From: an uncultured Clostridium sp.
GTDB taxonomy: Bacteria > Bacillota > Clostridia > Clostridiales > Clostridiaceae
Length of the DNA: 13,247 nucleotides
Reading direction: 5' to 3'
NCBI RefSeq assembly: GCF_937920395.1
Contig: NZ_CALEVF010000053.1
Location: 1 to 13,247, forward strand
Under the pieces are notes generated by a model that ran no database searches, was not told where the DNA came from, and was given only the letters and a program-made list of their open reading frames with translations. Both the position numbers and the translations under genes were made by a program. This document shows positions 1 to 6,523 of the stretch, piece after piece (within the stretch, counting starts at the first letter, position 1; each line of letters begins with the position of its first letter).

Positions 1-1040
1 GGAACAAAATTTATATCTTCCTTTTTTATAACCTCTAATATATTTATTATTGAATTTTCTTGATTTACGGTTATAAGCTCGGTTTCCATTAAGTCTTTTA
101 TTCTTTTAGTTTTATCTGGATTTTTTCTAAGAGCCGTTCTGATTTGTTTTAGGGTAATAAGACCTGTTAAATCATTATTTTTATCAACAACAAGTAAACT
201 GTCTACACTGCTTGTCTTCATTATTTCAATTGCTTGGAGTATTGTTCGTTCTCCAACCGATTTTACAGGCTTATTTATCATAATATCTTTTGCCTTAATT
301 AATTCGGGTTGATCCCATATTCTGTTTTTACCTACAAAGTCGCGTACAAAGTCATTAATAGGATTTTTTAATATTTCTGATGGTGTATCAAATTGAATAA
401 CATGTCCATCATGCATAATGCAAATTCTATCTGCTAGTTTTAATGCTTCATCCATATCATGAGTTACGAATATTATGGTTTTTTTGTATTCTTGTTGTAT
501 ATTAAATACCTCATCTTGAAGTTGAGCTTTTGATATTGGGTCTAAGGCACTAAAGGGTTCATCCATGAGTATTATCTCGGGATTCATTACAAAGGCTCTT
601 GCAACTCCTACTCTTTGTTGCTCACCACCACTTAATTGACTGGGATATTTATCTATGTACATTTTAGGATCTAGTCCTACGAGATCTAATAATTTAATTA
701 CTTTAGTATGTATTTTATTTTTATCCATTTTTTCTATAGAGGGTATTAATGATATATTGTCACCTATAGTTAAATGTGGGAGAAGTCCTGCTTGCTGTAT
801 AACATAACCCATATTACGTCTTAATTTTATGGTATTTTGATCTCCAATTTTTTTACCATTTATTAGTATTTCACCAGAAGTGGGGGTTAATAATTTATTA
901 ATCATTTTTAGAGTTGTAGTTTTTCCACAACCACTAGGTCCAATTAGAACAACTAATTCTTCATTTTTTATAGTAATATTTATGTCTTTTAATATTTGCC
1001 TACCATTAAAACTTTTATTTACATTTTTAAATTCAATCAA
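1..1040 (-). CDS. opuCA: Osmolyte (glycine betaine/carnitine/choline type) ABC transporter ATP-binding protein with CBS domains, 3' end outside window
   Basis: This is the cytoplasmic ATPase of a quaternary-amine importer of the OpuA/OpuC/ProV/BusA class. It starts at TTG (1040-1038) behind AGGGGG with 8 nt spacing; no upstream ATG fits. Visible: Walker A GPSGCGKT at residues 34-41, a Q-loop in YVIQQAGLLPHLT, signature LSGGEQQRV, Walker B ILMDEP, then the H-loop VTHDMDEA. Two CBS modules follow: one from about AKDIM to LTGLITLKQI, and a second starting at IKDLMETELITV that runs off the window edge. About 346 residues are visible; family members are usually near 380, so about 30 residues are missing by edge truncation, not mutation. 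Permease and binding-protein genes should lie beyond position 1. A BusR-type regulator is directly upstream and an inverted repeat sits in the leader, so c-di-AMP-linked control of osmolyte uptake is likely. Family assignment is firm; the exact substrate is inferred. Confidence 0.9.
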   Translation of the reverse strand, partial: MIEFKNVNKSFNGRQILKDINITIKNEELVVLIGPSGCGKTTTLKMINKLLTPTSGEILINGKKIGDQNTIKLRRNMGYVIQQAGLLPHLTIGDNISLIPSIEKMDKNKIHTKVIKLLDLVGLDPKMYIDKYPSQLSGGEQQRVGVARAFVMNPEIILMDEPFSALDPISKAQLQDEVFNIQQEYKKTIIFVTHDMDEALKLADRICIMHDGHVIQFDTPSEILKNPINDFVRDFVGKNRIWDQPELIKAKDIMINKPVKSVGERTILQAIEIMKTSSVDSLLVVDKNNDLTGLITLKQIRTALRKNPDKTKRIKDLMETELITVNQENSIINILEVIKKEDINFV

Positions 1041-1065
1041 AGTTAAAGCCCCCTAATATTTTATG

Positions 1066-1099
1066 TGTAACAACTTAAATATAACGTTAAGTTGTTACA
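1066..1099. promoter_or_regulatory. 13-bp inverted repeat, candidate BusR operator
   Basis: The perfect arms TGTAACAACTTAA (1066-1078) and TTAAGTTGTTACA (1087-1099) are separated by 8 bp. The repeat lies just downstream of the -10 box of the osmolyte transporter promoter and before its ribosome binding site, where bound protein would block transcription. There is no T-run after it, so it is not a terminator. The adjacent upstream gene encodes a BusR-like repressor, whose known relatives control glycine betaine transporter genes. Operator identity is inferred. Confidence 0.65.
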
Positions 1100-1112
1100 T
1101 AGTATAGAATTT

Positions 1113-1121
1113 ATTATAGCA
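1113..1121 (-). promoter_or_regulatory. Extended -10 promoter of the osmolyte transporter operon
   Basis: The minus strand reads TGCTATAAT, a perfect extended -10 element (-10 hexamer at 1118-1113). No good -35 is seen at 16-18 bp upstream, which extended -10 promoters can tolerate. Predicted transcription would start near 1106, just before the inverted repeat at 1066-1099. Confidence 0.6.
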
Positions 1122-1208
1122 CTTATTTGTCGCTTTTTATGGTAAATTAATGTTTTATTAGAAAAAAAGTAGATTATTGTTAATAAAAAACATATATATT
1201 ATTATATT

Positions 1209-1256
1209 AAAAAAACCCCCATATCACATTAATATAAAATGAGATACAGGGGGGTT
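1209..1256 (-). terminator. Rho-independent terminator after the BusR-like gene
   Basis: On the minus strand AACCCCC pairs with GGGGGTT, with further partial pairing inside the stem, and a run of T follows (A-run 1209-1215 on the plus strand). It lies 9 bp past the stop of the regulator gene, separating it from the osmolyte transporter operon, which has its own promoter. Confidence 0.8.
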
Positions 1257-1264
1257 AAAATTAT

Positions 1265-1891
1265 TTAATTTCCATAAAGAAAAGCTTTAATTCGGTTATA
1301 ACTACACTTGTCACAAATTACTATGAAGACATCTTTATCTTTAAATTTAGACTGCGGACCTGGCGAAAGCATTAGTTTATCATCACGCCGTATACCAATT
1401 ATAGTTGCACCTGTACTTTGCCAAAATTTAGATTCAGATATAGTTTTATTTATGACAACCATTTCAGGTTGTATCTCAAATTCGTATGGTATAAATGGAT
1501 TGCTATTTTTAAATCTACTAGAATAGTCGATTAGTTCATCAATAGAACAATCTATATTTTTATCCAACTCTTTTTTCTGTTCGAGTAAGTTAATAATATT
1601 TCGTTTAATAGAACTTATTGAATCTATATCTTTAAATTTATCAATAAACTTTAGACAATTATCCACAGAGGTGACTACTATTCCACTTCCTTTAGTAACG
1701 GTAACTATATTCATGTCGCTTAGAAGAGTTATAGATCTTCTTATAGTTTCTGGTGATACGTTATATTCACTCGCAAGGGAAGAACGACCATATAACTTAT
1801 CCCCTATACAAAAATCTCCGGATAATATTCTGTTAGTAATATCAATAGCTATTTTTTTATAAATTGGTTTTAAAATATTGTTAGTTGGCAT
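1265..1891 (-). CDS. busR: BusR-type GntR/RCK_C transcriptional regulator
   Basis: A DNA-binding repressor with a GntR winged helix (about residues 10-73; SSLASEYNVSPETIRRSI is the helix-turn-helix), a charged helical linker (about 80-125, likely coiled coil) and a C-terminal RCK_C/TrkA_C domain (about 133-208, with IIGIRRDDKLMLSPGP). This order matches BusR, which in Lactococcus and Streptococcus binds c-di-AMP through RCK_C and represses glycine betaine transporter genes. I place the start at ATG 1891-1889 (208 aa). The alternative TTG at 1906 (213 aa) has no ribosome binding site at a usable distance. AGGAGGA (1938-1932) is too far from either start on a linear mRNA, but a hairpin between them would bring it 7 nt from the ATG. 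The gene has its own promoter (2027-1999) and terminator. The neighbouring transporter ATPase is the expected target. c-di-AMP binding is inferred from domain order. Confidence 0.85.
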   Translation of the reverse strand: MPTNNILKPIYKKIAIDITNRILSGDFCIGDKLYGRSSLASEYNVSPETIRRSITLLSDMNIVTVTKGSGIVVTSVDNCLKFIDKFKDIDSISSIKRNIINLLEQKKELDKNIDCSIDELIDYSSRFKNSNPFIPYEFEIQPEMVVINKTISESKFWQSTGATIIGIRRDDKLMLSPGPQSKFKDKDVFIVICDKCSYNRIKAFLYGN

Positions 1892-1898
1892 TTTTGAT

Positions 1899-1931
1899 TT
1901 TATCAAAAGGAATATTTAAACTTTTGATAAA
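1899..1931. promoter_or_regulatory. 11-bp inverted repeat between SD and ATG of busR
   Basis: The perfect arms TTTATCAAAAG (1899-1909) and CTTTTGATAAA (1921-1931) flank an 11-nt loop. On the mRNA the stem starts directly after the Shine-Dalgarno AGGAGGA (1938-1932) and ends 7 nt before ATG 1891. Folding would give an ordinary SD-to-start distance, whereas the linear distance is about 40 nt. It could equally be a DNA operator for autoregulation, though its arms do not resemble the 1066-1099 repeat. Confidence 0.55.
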
Positions 1932-1998
1932 TCCTCCTCTCGTATAATGTAGGTTTTAGCAAACTATCCATATAAATATTATTGTTTTTATAAGAATA

Positions 1999-2027
1999 AG
2001 TATAAATTACAATGTTAATATTGTCTA
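1999..2027 (-). promoter_or_regulatory. Sigma-A type promoter of busR
   Basis: The minus strand shows TAGACA (2027-2022), a 17-bp spacer and TATACT (2004-1999), each hexamer one base from consensus. Transcription would start near 1992, giving a leader of about 100 nt that contains the 1899-1931 hairpin. Confidence 0.5.
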
Positions 2028-2326
2028 TAGTATGTTATTTAAAATATAAACATAAAGTAAAGTACAAATGTGAAGACTAGTAAGCTTATTAAATTAATTA
2101 AATTTACAACTATAATATATAAAACTACAATATTATAGCATTCAATTAAATTATAATCTATATTTTTTATTGAGGTTTTAATATTAAAGACAACATATAA
2201 TATTTAAAATATTTATCATAAAGTTCACAAAAAATAAGAATAAGTGTTCGTGTATTGGCGAATATAATTACCTTATTTCAGTAATAATAATTGGGTACAA
2301 AAAATTTACGGTAGGGAGTGTTAATA
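2028..2326. other. AT-rich intergenic region upstream of the secreted repeat protein
   Basis: This region holds the divergent promoter area between busR and the plus-strand gene at 2327. A TATAAT at 2263-2268 could be the -10 of that gene, but no convincing -35 lies 16-18 bp before it. I see no gene, strong hairpin or known RNA in the rest. Confidence 0.4.
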
Positions 2327-3061
2327 ATGAAAAGTGTATCTTTAAAAATGAAAATATTAAGTGGAATGTTATCTGCAGGCATAGCTTTTTCTGGATCAAG
2401 TCTTGCATTTGCTACTGGTAACAACGATGCGAATGCAAAGAGTGCTACAAGTATAAATATCAAACATTCTCAAAGTAACAAAAAAGAAGCTAAAGAACAT
2501 AGGGCAGAGATGGAGGCTACACTTCAAATTGTAGTTAAGGAGAGTGAAAACTCAAATATTATTACTAAAGCTGAAGGAGACAAGGTATTAGAATATGTGA
2601 AGGTAAAATATGATGAAAAACAAATGAATCACAAGAAAAATAAGGAAGGTAAATATGATGGTAAAAAAGGTGGATTATTTAACGACTTAGTTACAGAAGG
2701 TATCTTAACTAAGGAAAAATCGGATGCCCTTCGTGAAAATATGTATGCTAAAAGGACAGAAATTAAAACTGCCGAAATAAAAACTGGGTTAAAGGGTCTT
2801 GTGGATGATAAAGTAATAACAACTGAGCAAAGTAATAAAGTTCAAGCTAGTATAATGACAAGACAAACACAGAGAAAAGAAAACTTTAAAAAGATGCAAA
2901 ATATGAGTGAAAAAGAAAGACAAGAATACATGAAGAAAATGGATGGTACTAAGGTTAATCCTATGAAGGCACTTGTTGATAATGGTACTATAACAAAAGA
3001 GCAAGAAGCTAAAATACAACAGGTATTGCCACATCACGGACATGGACATCATCACAAATAA
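2327..3061 (+). CDS. Secreted repeat protein with histidine-rich C-terminus, unknown function
   Basis: The start is ATG 2327 (244 aa): GGGAG lies 8 nt upstream, and the earlier in-frame GTG at 2318 overlaps that site. Residues 1-29 form a Sec signal peptide (Lys-containing N-region, hydrophobic core, AFA before the cut). The mature part is highly charged and Lys-rich, with four degenerate repeats near residues 67-93, 117-141, 155-180 and 213-234; their core is L-V-x-x-G-x-I-T-x-E-Q, e.g. LVDDKVITTEQ and LVDNGTITKEQ. The tail is HHGHGHHHK, suggesting metal binding (inference). The repeats resemble the short helical units of clostridial DUF2680-like proteins, but I cannot assign a family. It is monocistronic; a large inverted-repeat region follows. 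Confidence 0.8.
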   Translation: MKSVSLKMKILSGMLSAGIAFSGSSLAFATGNNDANAKSATSINIKHSQSNKKEAKEHRAEMEATLQIVVKESENSNIITKAEGDKVLEYVKVKYDEKQMNHKKNKEGKYDGKKGGLFNDLVTEGILTKEKSDALRENMYAKRTEIKTAEIKTGLKGLVDDKVITTEQSNKVQASIMTRQTQRKENFKKMQNMSEKERQEYMKKMDGTKVNPMKALVDNGTITKEQEAKIQQVLPHHGHGHHHK

Positions 3062-3188
3062 AAGTGTAGCAAAATCATCATTCTCCTGCGTGCCTTGAAA
3101 TAAGAGTTTGAAGCGTGAAATCTCATTAAGAAATTCTAATGTTTTGCTTAACATTATATTCTCAGCCTCTGGGTAGTTCGCTGGGGGG

Positions 3189-3211
3189 CGTAATAATTAT
3201 TAATTATTACG
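3189..3211. repeat. Palindrome copy 1 in the repeat block
   Basis: CGTAATAATTA, a central T, then TAATTATTACG: perfect 11-bp arms. It follows CCTCTGGGTAGTTCGCTGGGG and pairs with copy 2 at 3275-3299. Confidence 0.75.
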
Positions 3212-3274
3212 TGCTCACACTTGACGTCCTGTCTCGGGTTCGCTACCCTGGGCCTCTGGGTAGTTCTCTGGGGG

Positions 3275-3299
3275 ACATAACAATTATTAATTGTTATGT
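3275..3299. repeat. Palindrome copy 2 in the repeat block
   Basis: ACATAACAATTA, a central T, then TAATTGTTATGT: perfect 12-bp arms. Compared with copy 1, a G-C pair becomes A-T and a T-A pair becomes C-G, with both sides changed each time. A third copy near 3668-3690 has lost its pairing. Confidence 0.75.
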
Positions 3300-3927
3300 G
3301 TCCTGGCAGGTTTACGAGAATCTAATGTTGGCAAAACAAGAATTTCTAAATGAGATTTCAATTGCTTCTGCACCTCTTGTTTCAAGGCACTTCCGGAGAA
3401 GGATGATAATAATTTGGCACTGTTATGGTTGTACAGCTTCCTTTCAGGAAGGCTTGCGAGAGGGAGTCATTTTTTAAACAAGAATTTCTAAATGAGATTT
3501 CAATTGTTTCTGCACCTCTCCTTTTAAGGTACTTACGGAGAAAGATGATAATAATTCGGTTAGGGAAAGTCAAAGTCAAAAGAAAGTTCGAAACATGAAA
3601 TCTCATTAAGGAATGATAATATTTTGCTTATGTAAAATTCTTATCCTATGGGCAGTTCTATGGGGAGAGTAACAATTATTATTTGATTCGACATTGTTAT
3701 GGTTCTACAGCTTCCTTTCAGGAAGGCTTACGAGAGATTTACATTAGCGGAACAAGAATTTCTAAATGAGATTTCAATTGTTTTTGCACATCTCCTTTCA
3801 AGGCACTTCTGGAGAAAGATGATAATAATTCGGCATTGTTATGGTTATACAGCTTCCTTTTAGGAAGGCTTGCAAGAGATTTACATTAATGCCAATATTT
3901 CATTATCATTTCGAATATCAAGATAAG

Positions 3928-4695
3928 TTACACAACATTAACCTTGTTCATTCTCCTTATGGTTAATAAAATAAGGATTATGGATAAGATAATCACACTA
4001 GTAATGGTTGTTGTAAGATTTATATGTTTAAACTGAGTTGCTCCATCAACTAAATTGTAGGGAATAAATTTTGATATGCTTTTTATGCCTGTAATTGCTA
4101 CAGAAAAATAGTTTACAACTAAAACTATAATTCCTGTAATTACTCCTTTTTGGATTATGCTACTACAAAATAATACTAAGGTTATTATAAAGAAGTAATA
4201 TATTGATAATAGGCTTGCGGATGATAAGACTGATGAAAATGCAACTGGATTGCCTTTTAATAAAAGCCCAGAGTAATAGTAATTCACTGAAAATCCTATA
4301 AATGTAAAGATAGATAATGCTAGAGTATAATTTATTAATTTAGCAAGTACTATTCCAGTTGGTAGGCTTCCTTTAGAATAAGGAAATATAAGCTTTCCGG
4401 TGGTAATCTCATCGCTTAAACTACCACAAGTGGTGAAAATTATTACAAGGGTTACTATTTGAAACAAGTCCTTTATATAATTTTGCATACCTGTTAATTG
4501 AGTGATTGGAGGTAATAAAGTACTTATGTCTGCGGACCCCGTTGTTAGTTGGCTTTTTAATATTTCAGGTAAAAGTTTGACCATGATTGGGTCTGAAATT
4601 GCAAAGAACAGAAAACTTACAGCTAAGATTATATATTTATATTGCGATATTGATTCCAGAATTTCTTTTTTAAAATATGCTTTAAATGTGGGCAT
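3928..4695 (-). CDS. yxlG: ABC-2 type transporter permease of the SigY-type operon (YxlG-like)
   Basis: A 255-residue integral membrane protein with about six hydrophobic segments (near 21-35, 78-95, 110-130, 145-180, 185-205 and 230-247) and the short N-terminal cytoplasmic stretch typical of ABC-2 permeases (FKKEILESISQYKYI). SDEITTGKLIFPYSKG, between segments 2 and 3, resembles the coupling region of this class. The ATG at 4695 lies inside the end of the ATPase gene (14-bp overlap), implying translational coupling. Position and type match YxlG, the last gene of the Bacillus subtilis sigY operon. The substrate is unknown; export of a lipid, peptide or toxic compound is the usual guess. No clear terminator follows. 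Confidence 0.85.
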   Translation of the reverse strand: MPTFKAYFKKEILESISQYKYIILAVSFLFFAISDPIMVKLLPEILKSQLTTGSADISTLLPPITQLTGMQNYIKDLFQIVTLVIIFTTCGSLSDEITTGKLIFPYSKGSLPTGIVLAKLINYTLALSIFTFIGFSVNYYYSGLLLKGNPVAFSSVLSSASLLSIYYFFIITLVLFCSSIIQKGVITGIIVLVVNYFSVAITGIKSISKFIPYNLVDGATQFKHINLTTTITSVIILSIILILLTIRRMNKVNVV

Positions 4696-5608
4696 CTTTA
4701 TTCACCAACTTTAAAAAAATTTCTTCAAGATTACTTTTTCTTAAATTAAATGACATCAAGTGATTAGGCTCTATAGCTAGGAGTTGCAATAGTTTACTTC
4801 TTGCTAAATTTATATCCTTAACATAAATATTAAGTTTGTTTTTATTACTTTGTATGTTTTCCACCCAATTTAGTTTAGAAAGTTTTTCTTTGAAATTTGA
4901 ACAGTCATATTCGAATTCAAGATCATAAATTGGTTGAATATAATCATTTTTTAACTCTTCAAGACCTGCGGACACTACTATTTTCCCGTCTTTTAATATA
5001 CTTACCTCATCGCATACTCTTTCTACGTCATTTAAAATATGAGTTGATAAAAAAACACTTACACCTTCATTTTTCAAACTATTAATAAATTCAAGAATTT
5101 CCATACGTCCCTCTGGATCTAATGCTGAGGTAGGTTCATCAAGAAATAATAATTCTGGTTTGTTAAATAGAGAGACACAAAGACCAAAACGTTGCTTCAT
5201 TCCACCAGAGAACCCACTGAGTTTTCTATTTCCAGCATCCTTTAGGCCTACAATTTCTAAAATCTCATTAGACCTCTTCTTAATAGTTGTGATACTCATA
5301 TTGCTGAGTCTTCCTATAAAATCTAAGTACTCATAACCAGTCATGTAGTTATAAAACACAGGATTTTGTGGAAGGTAGCCCACATTTTTTAAAATTCTTC
5401 TTTTATTTTTGTTGAAATCTTTACCGTTATACATTATGTCACCGCTATTATACCCAATTAATCCAGTAAGAATATTCATAGTGCTTGTCTTCCCTGACCC
5501 ATTTTGTCCAAGAAAACCATGGATTTTTCCTCTTTTGATTTCGAAACTTATTCCCTTTAAAACCTCAAACTCTTTATAGTTTTTTGTTAGATTTGTAACT
5601 TTTAGCAT
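4682..5608 (-). CDS. yxlF: ABC transporter ATP-binding protein of the SigY-type operon (YxlF-like)
   Basis: The cytoplasmic ATPase (308 aa) that would power the adjacent permease. Walker A GQNGSGKT is at 34-41, Q-loop Q81, signature SGFSGGMKQR at 131-140, Walker B LLFLDEP at 153-159 and H-loop H190. Residues from about 225 on form the C-terminal extension common in ABC-2 exporter ATPases. All catalytic residues appear intact. The start ATG is 2 nt past the preceding stop, with AAAGGAG as ribosome binding site inside the upstream gene. It corresponds to YxlF of the Bacillus sigY operon by type and position; the transported substrate cannot be read from sequence. Confidence 0.9.
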   Translation of the reverse strand: MLKVTNLTKNYKEFEVLKGISFEIKRGKIHGFLGQNGSGKTSTMNILTGLIGYNSGDIMYNGKDFNKNKRRILKNVGYLPQNPVFYNYMTGYEYLDFIGRLSNMSITTIKKRSNEILEIVGLKDAGNRKLSGFSGGMKQRFGLCVSLFNKPELLFLDEPTSALDPEGRMEILEFINSLKNEGVSVFLSTHILNDVERVCDEVSILKDGKIVVSAGLEELKNDYIQPIYDLEFEYDCSNFKEKLSKLNWVENIQSNKNKLNIYVKDINLARSKLLQLLAIEPNHLMSFNLRKSNLEEIFLKLVNKDAHI

Positions 5609-5610
5609 AA

Positions 5611-5814
5611 TTAACTCCTTTCTCTACCTAAAAGTAAATAAGCAATTGGACCTAGCAATTCACCAAAAATAATTATCAAAGCCCAAAGCCATTTTGGCAA
5701 GTATTTAACATTATCTTTAGAAAGTTTCAATAAACAAAAAACCATAAGGCCCAATTGGATGATGATAAGTGGAAGAAGGGTTTTTAAAAGTTCTATTGTT
5801 GTTAAATTCCCCAT
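5611..5814 (-). CDS. yxlE: Small PLDc_N-domain membrane protein (YxlE-like)
   Basis: A 67-residue protein with two membrane spans (about 9-29 and 42-62) joined by a short loop, ending LLGRERS. The pattern PKWLWALIIIFGELLGPIAYLL is the PLDc_N signature: a membrane hairpin first named from phospholipase N-termini but found alone in many small proteins, with no catalytic motif. It has a good ribosome binding site (AGGAGG, 8 nt before ATG). It sits between the YxlD-like and YxlF-like genes, exactly as YxlE does in Bacillus subtilis. A role as accessory to the ABC transporter or the sigma regulators is inferred from context only. Confidence 0.8.
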   Translation of the reverse strand: MGNLTTIELLKTLLPLIIIQLGLMVFCLLKLSKDNVKYLPKWLWALIIIFGELLGPIAYLLLGRERS

Positions 5815-5889
5815 TTTGTGAACCTCCTCATAAAAATAAAATATATTGTATATTACAATGATTTAACGATTGAAAATATAAAAAGTTCA

Positions 5890-6123
5890 CTATTTTATTA
5901 TCTTTTTTTTCTTTTTATTTTTGTTGAATATTATTCTAGTAACTATTAGATATATAATTAATGATTCTGGTATATTTATTAGACCTACAAAACCCCAAAT
6001 CCAATAGAATTTTTCTCCTCGCTTTTTTGCGTCTTTAAAAATCCAGGCCGCTTGAAATAATAGAAATGGTGCTATGCAAATCAAAAGAATAATTAATGAT
6101 TTTGTATCCAATTTAGGATGCAT
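5890..6123 (-). CDS. yxlD: Small two-span membrane protein, likely SigY-linked anti-sigma component (YxlD-like)
   Basis: A 77-residue membrane protein with spans near 9-28 and 41-65, a conserved-looking loop WIFKDAKKRGEKFYWIW, and a strongly basic cytoplasmic tail (NKNKKKKKIIK). In Bacillus subtilis YxlC and YxlD together negatively regulate SigY. This protein occupies the same slot, one nt after the YxlC-like gene, with GGGGG 8 nt before its ATG. Related hairpins fall in the PLDc_N superfamily, so family alone does not prove the anti-sigma role. A 75-bp gap separates it from the YxlE-like gene. Confidence 0.7.
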   Translation of the reverse strand: MHPKLDTKSLIILLICIAPFLLFQAAWIFKDAKKRGEKFYWIWGFVGLINIPESLIIYLIVTRIIFNKNKKKKKIIK

Positions 6124-6124
6124 A

Positions 6125-6523
6125 TTAATTACCCCCAGTTTGTAATATTTTGGCTAATGGAATTATTACAATTGGCATAAGAATGAAGGTTAACAATTCA
6201 TAGTATACGAAAAAATTATCACCAAAATAAAATGTTATTAAAATTAAAGATGAAATAATTAATGAGGACAATGATATAAAAAAGATAAATTCTAAAGAGT
6301 TTTTTCTGTTTTGTTTTATTAGTTCTCCTTTTTTAATAATTTCAAGTATATTTATATCACAATTTAAAATATCTGGTTTTAAAATATCCATTTTATTTAA
6401 AGCTAAATTTAGTTTGTCAGATAAAATTATTTCTTCAGTTGACATATTTTTTTCAACTTTATCTGGTAGCTCATTATAATATTTATCTATTACTTTTTTA
6501 TACATATTTTCTGAGTTTTTCAT
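6125..6523 (-). CDS. yxlC: Membrane anti-sigma-type protein (YxlC-like)
   Basis: 132 residues: a soluble charged N-terminus (about 1-75, predicted cytoplasmic) followed by two membrane spans near 78-100 and 106-126. The soluble half contains ELPDKVEKNMSTEEIILSDKL and could bind the sigma factor. It starts immediately after the stop of the ECF sigma gene (TGA then ATG) with AAAGGGG upstream, a typical sigma/anti-sigma pair. I see no HxxxCxxC zinc motif, so it is not a ZAS-type anti-sigma. Assignment to YxlC rests on size, topology and operon position. Confidence 0.7.
   Translation of the reverse strand: MKNSENMYKKVIDKYYNELPDKVEKNMSTEEIILSDKLNLALNKMDILKPDILNCDINILEIIKKGELIKQNRKNSLEFIFFISLSSLIISSLILITFYFGDNFFVYYELLTFILMPIVIIPLAKILQTGGN

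Larger units (their letters stand above)
3069..3418. repeat. Long imperfect inverted repeat, MITE-like unit
   Basis: The left arm 3069-3147 is the reverse complement of the right arm 3331-3418 with mismatches and small gaps; for example GTGCCTTGAAATAAGAG on the left matches GTGCCTTGAAACAAGAG on the inverted right arm. The interior of about 180 bp carries the two palindrome modules. No transposase is encoded. The layout suits a small non-autonomous element or a large foldback transcript. Confidence 0.65.
3062..3927. repeat. Gene-free block of diverged direct and inverted repeats
   Basis: This stretch of about 870 bp holds three copies of an A module starting AACAAGAATTTCTAAATGAG (3335, 3477, 3751), three copies of a tail with the hairpin CTTCCT-TTY-AGGAAG (3437-3451, 3711-3725, 3853-3867), and three copies of a module starting near CCTCTGGGTAGTTC (3165, 3252, decayed at 3645). 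TGAAATCTCATTAAG (3116, 3596) is the inverse of part of the A module. Copies differ at scattered positions and some are truncated, as in an old repeat family. Open frames here have no ribosome binding site and follow repeat boundaries, so I call no gene. It may be nested remnants of a non-autonomous element. Confidence 0.8.

Noticed and set aside
3237..3249. tRNA-like T-arm GGGTTCGCTACCC
   Set aside because: No matching acceptor, D or anticodon arms surround it.
3139..3477. Plus-strand open frame of 112 codons in the repeat block
   Set aside because: It runs through palindromes and repeat modules, has no ribosome binding site, and its translation has no domain or regular composition.
3382..3606. 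Minus-strand open frame of 74 codons in the repeat block
   Set aside because: It crosses two diverged A modules and lacks a ribosome binding site.
3062..3927. CRISPR array
   Set aside because: Repeats are diverged, of unequal spacing, present in both orientations, and there are no regular unique spacers.
5611..6123. Phospholipase D for the PLDc_N-type proteins
   Set aside because: Only the membrane hairpin is present; the HxK catalytic motifs of phospholipase D are absent.
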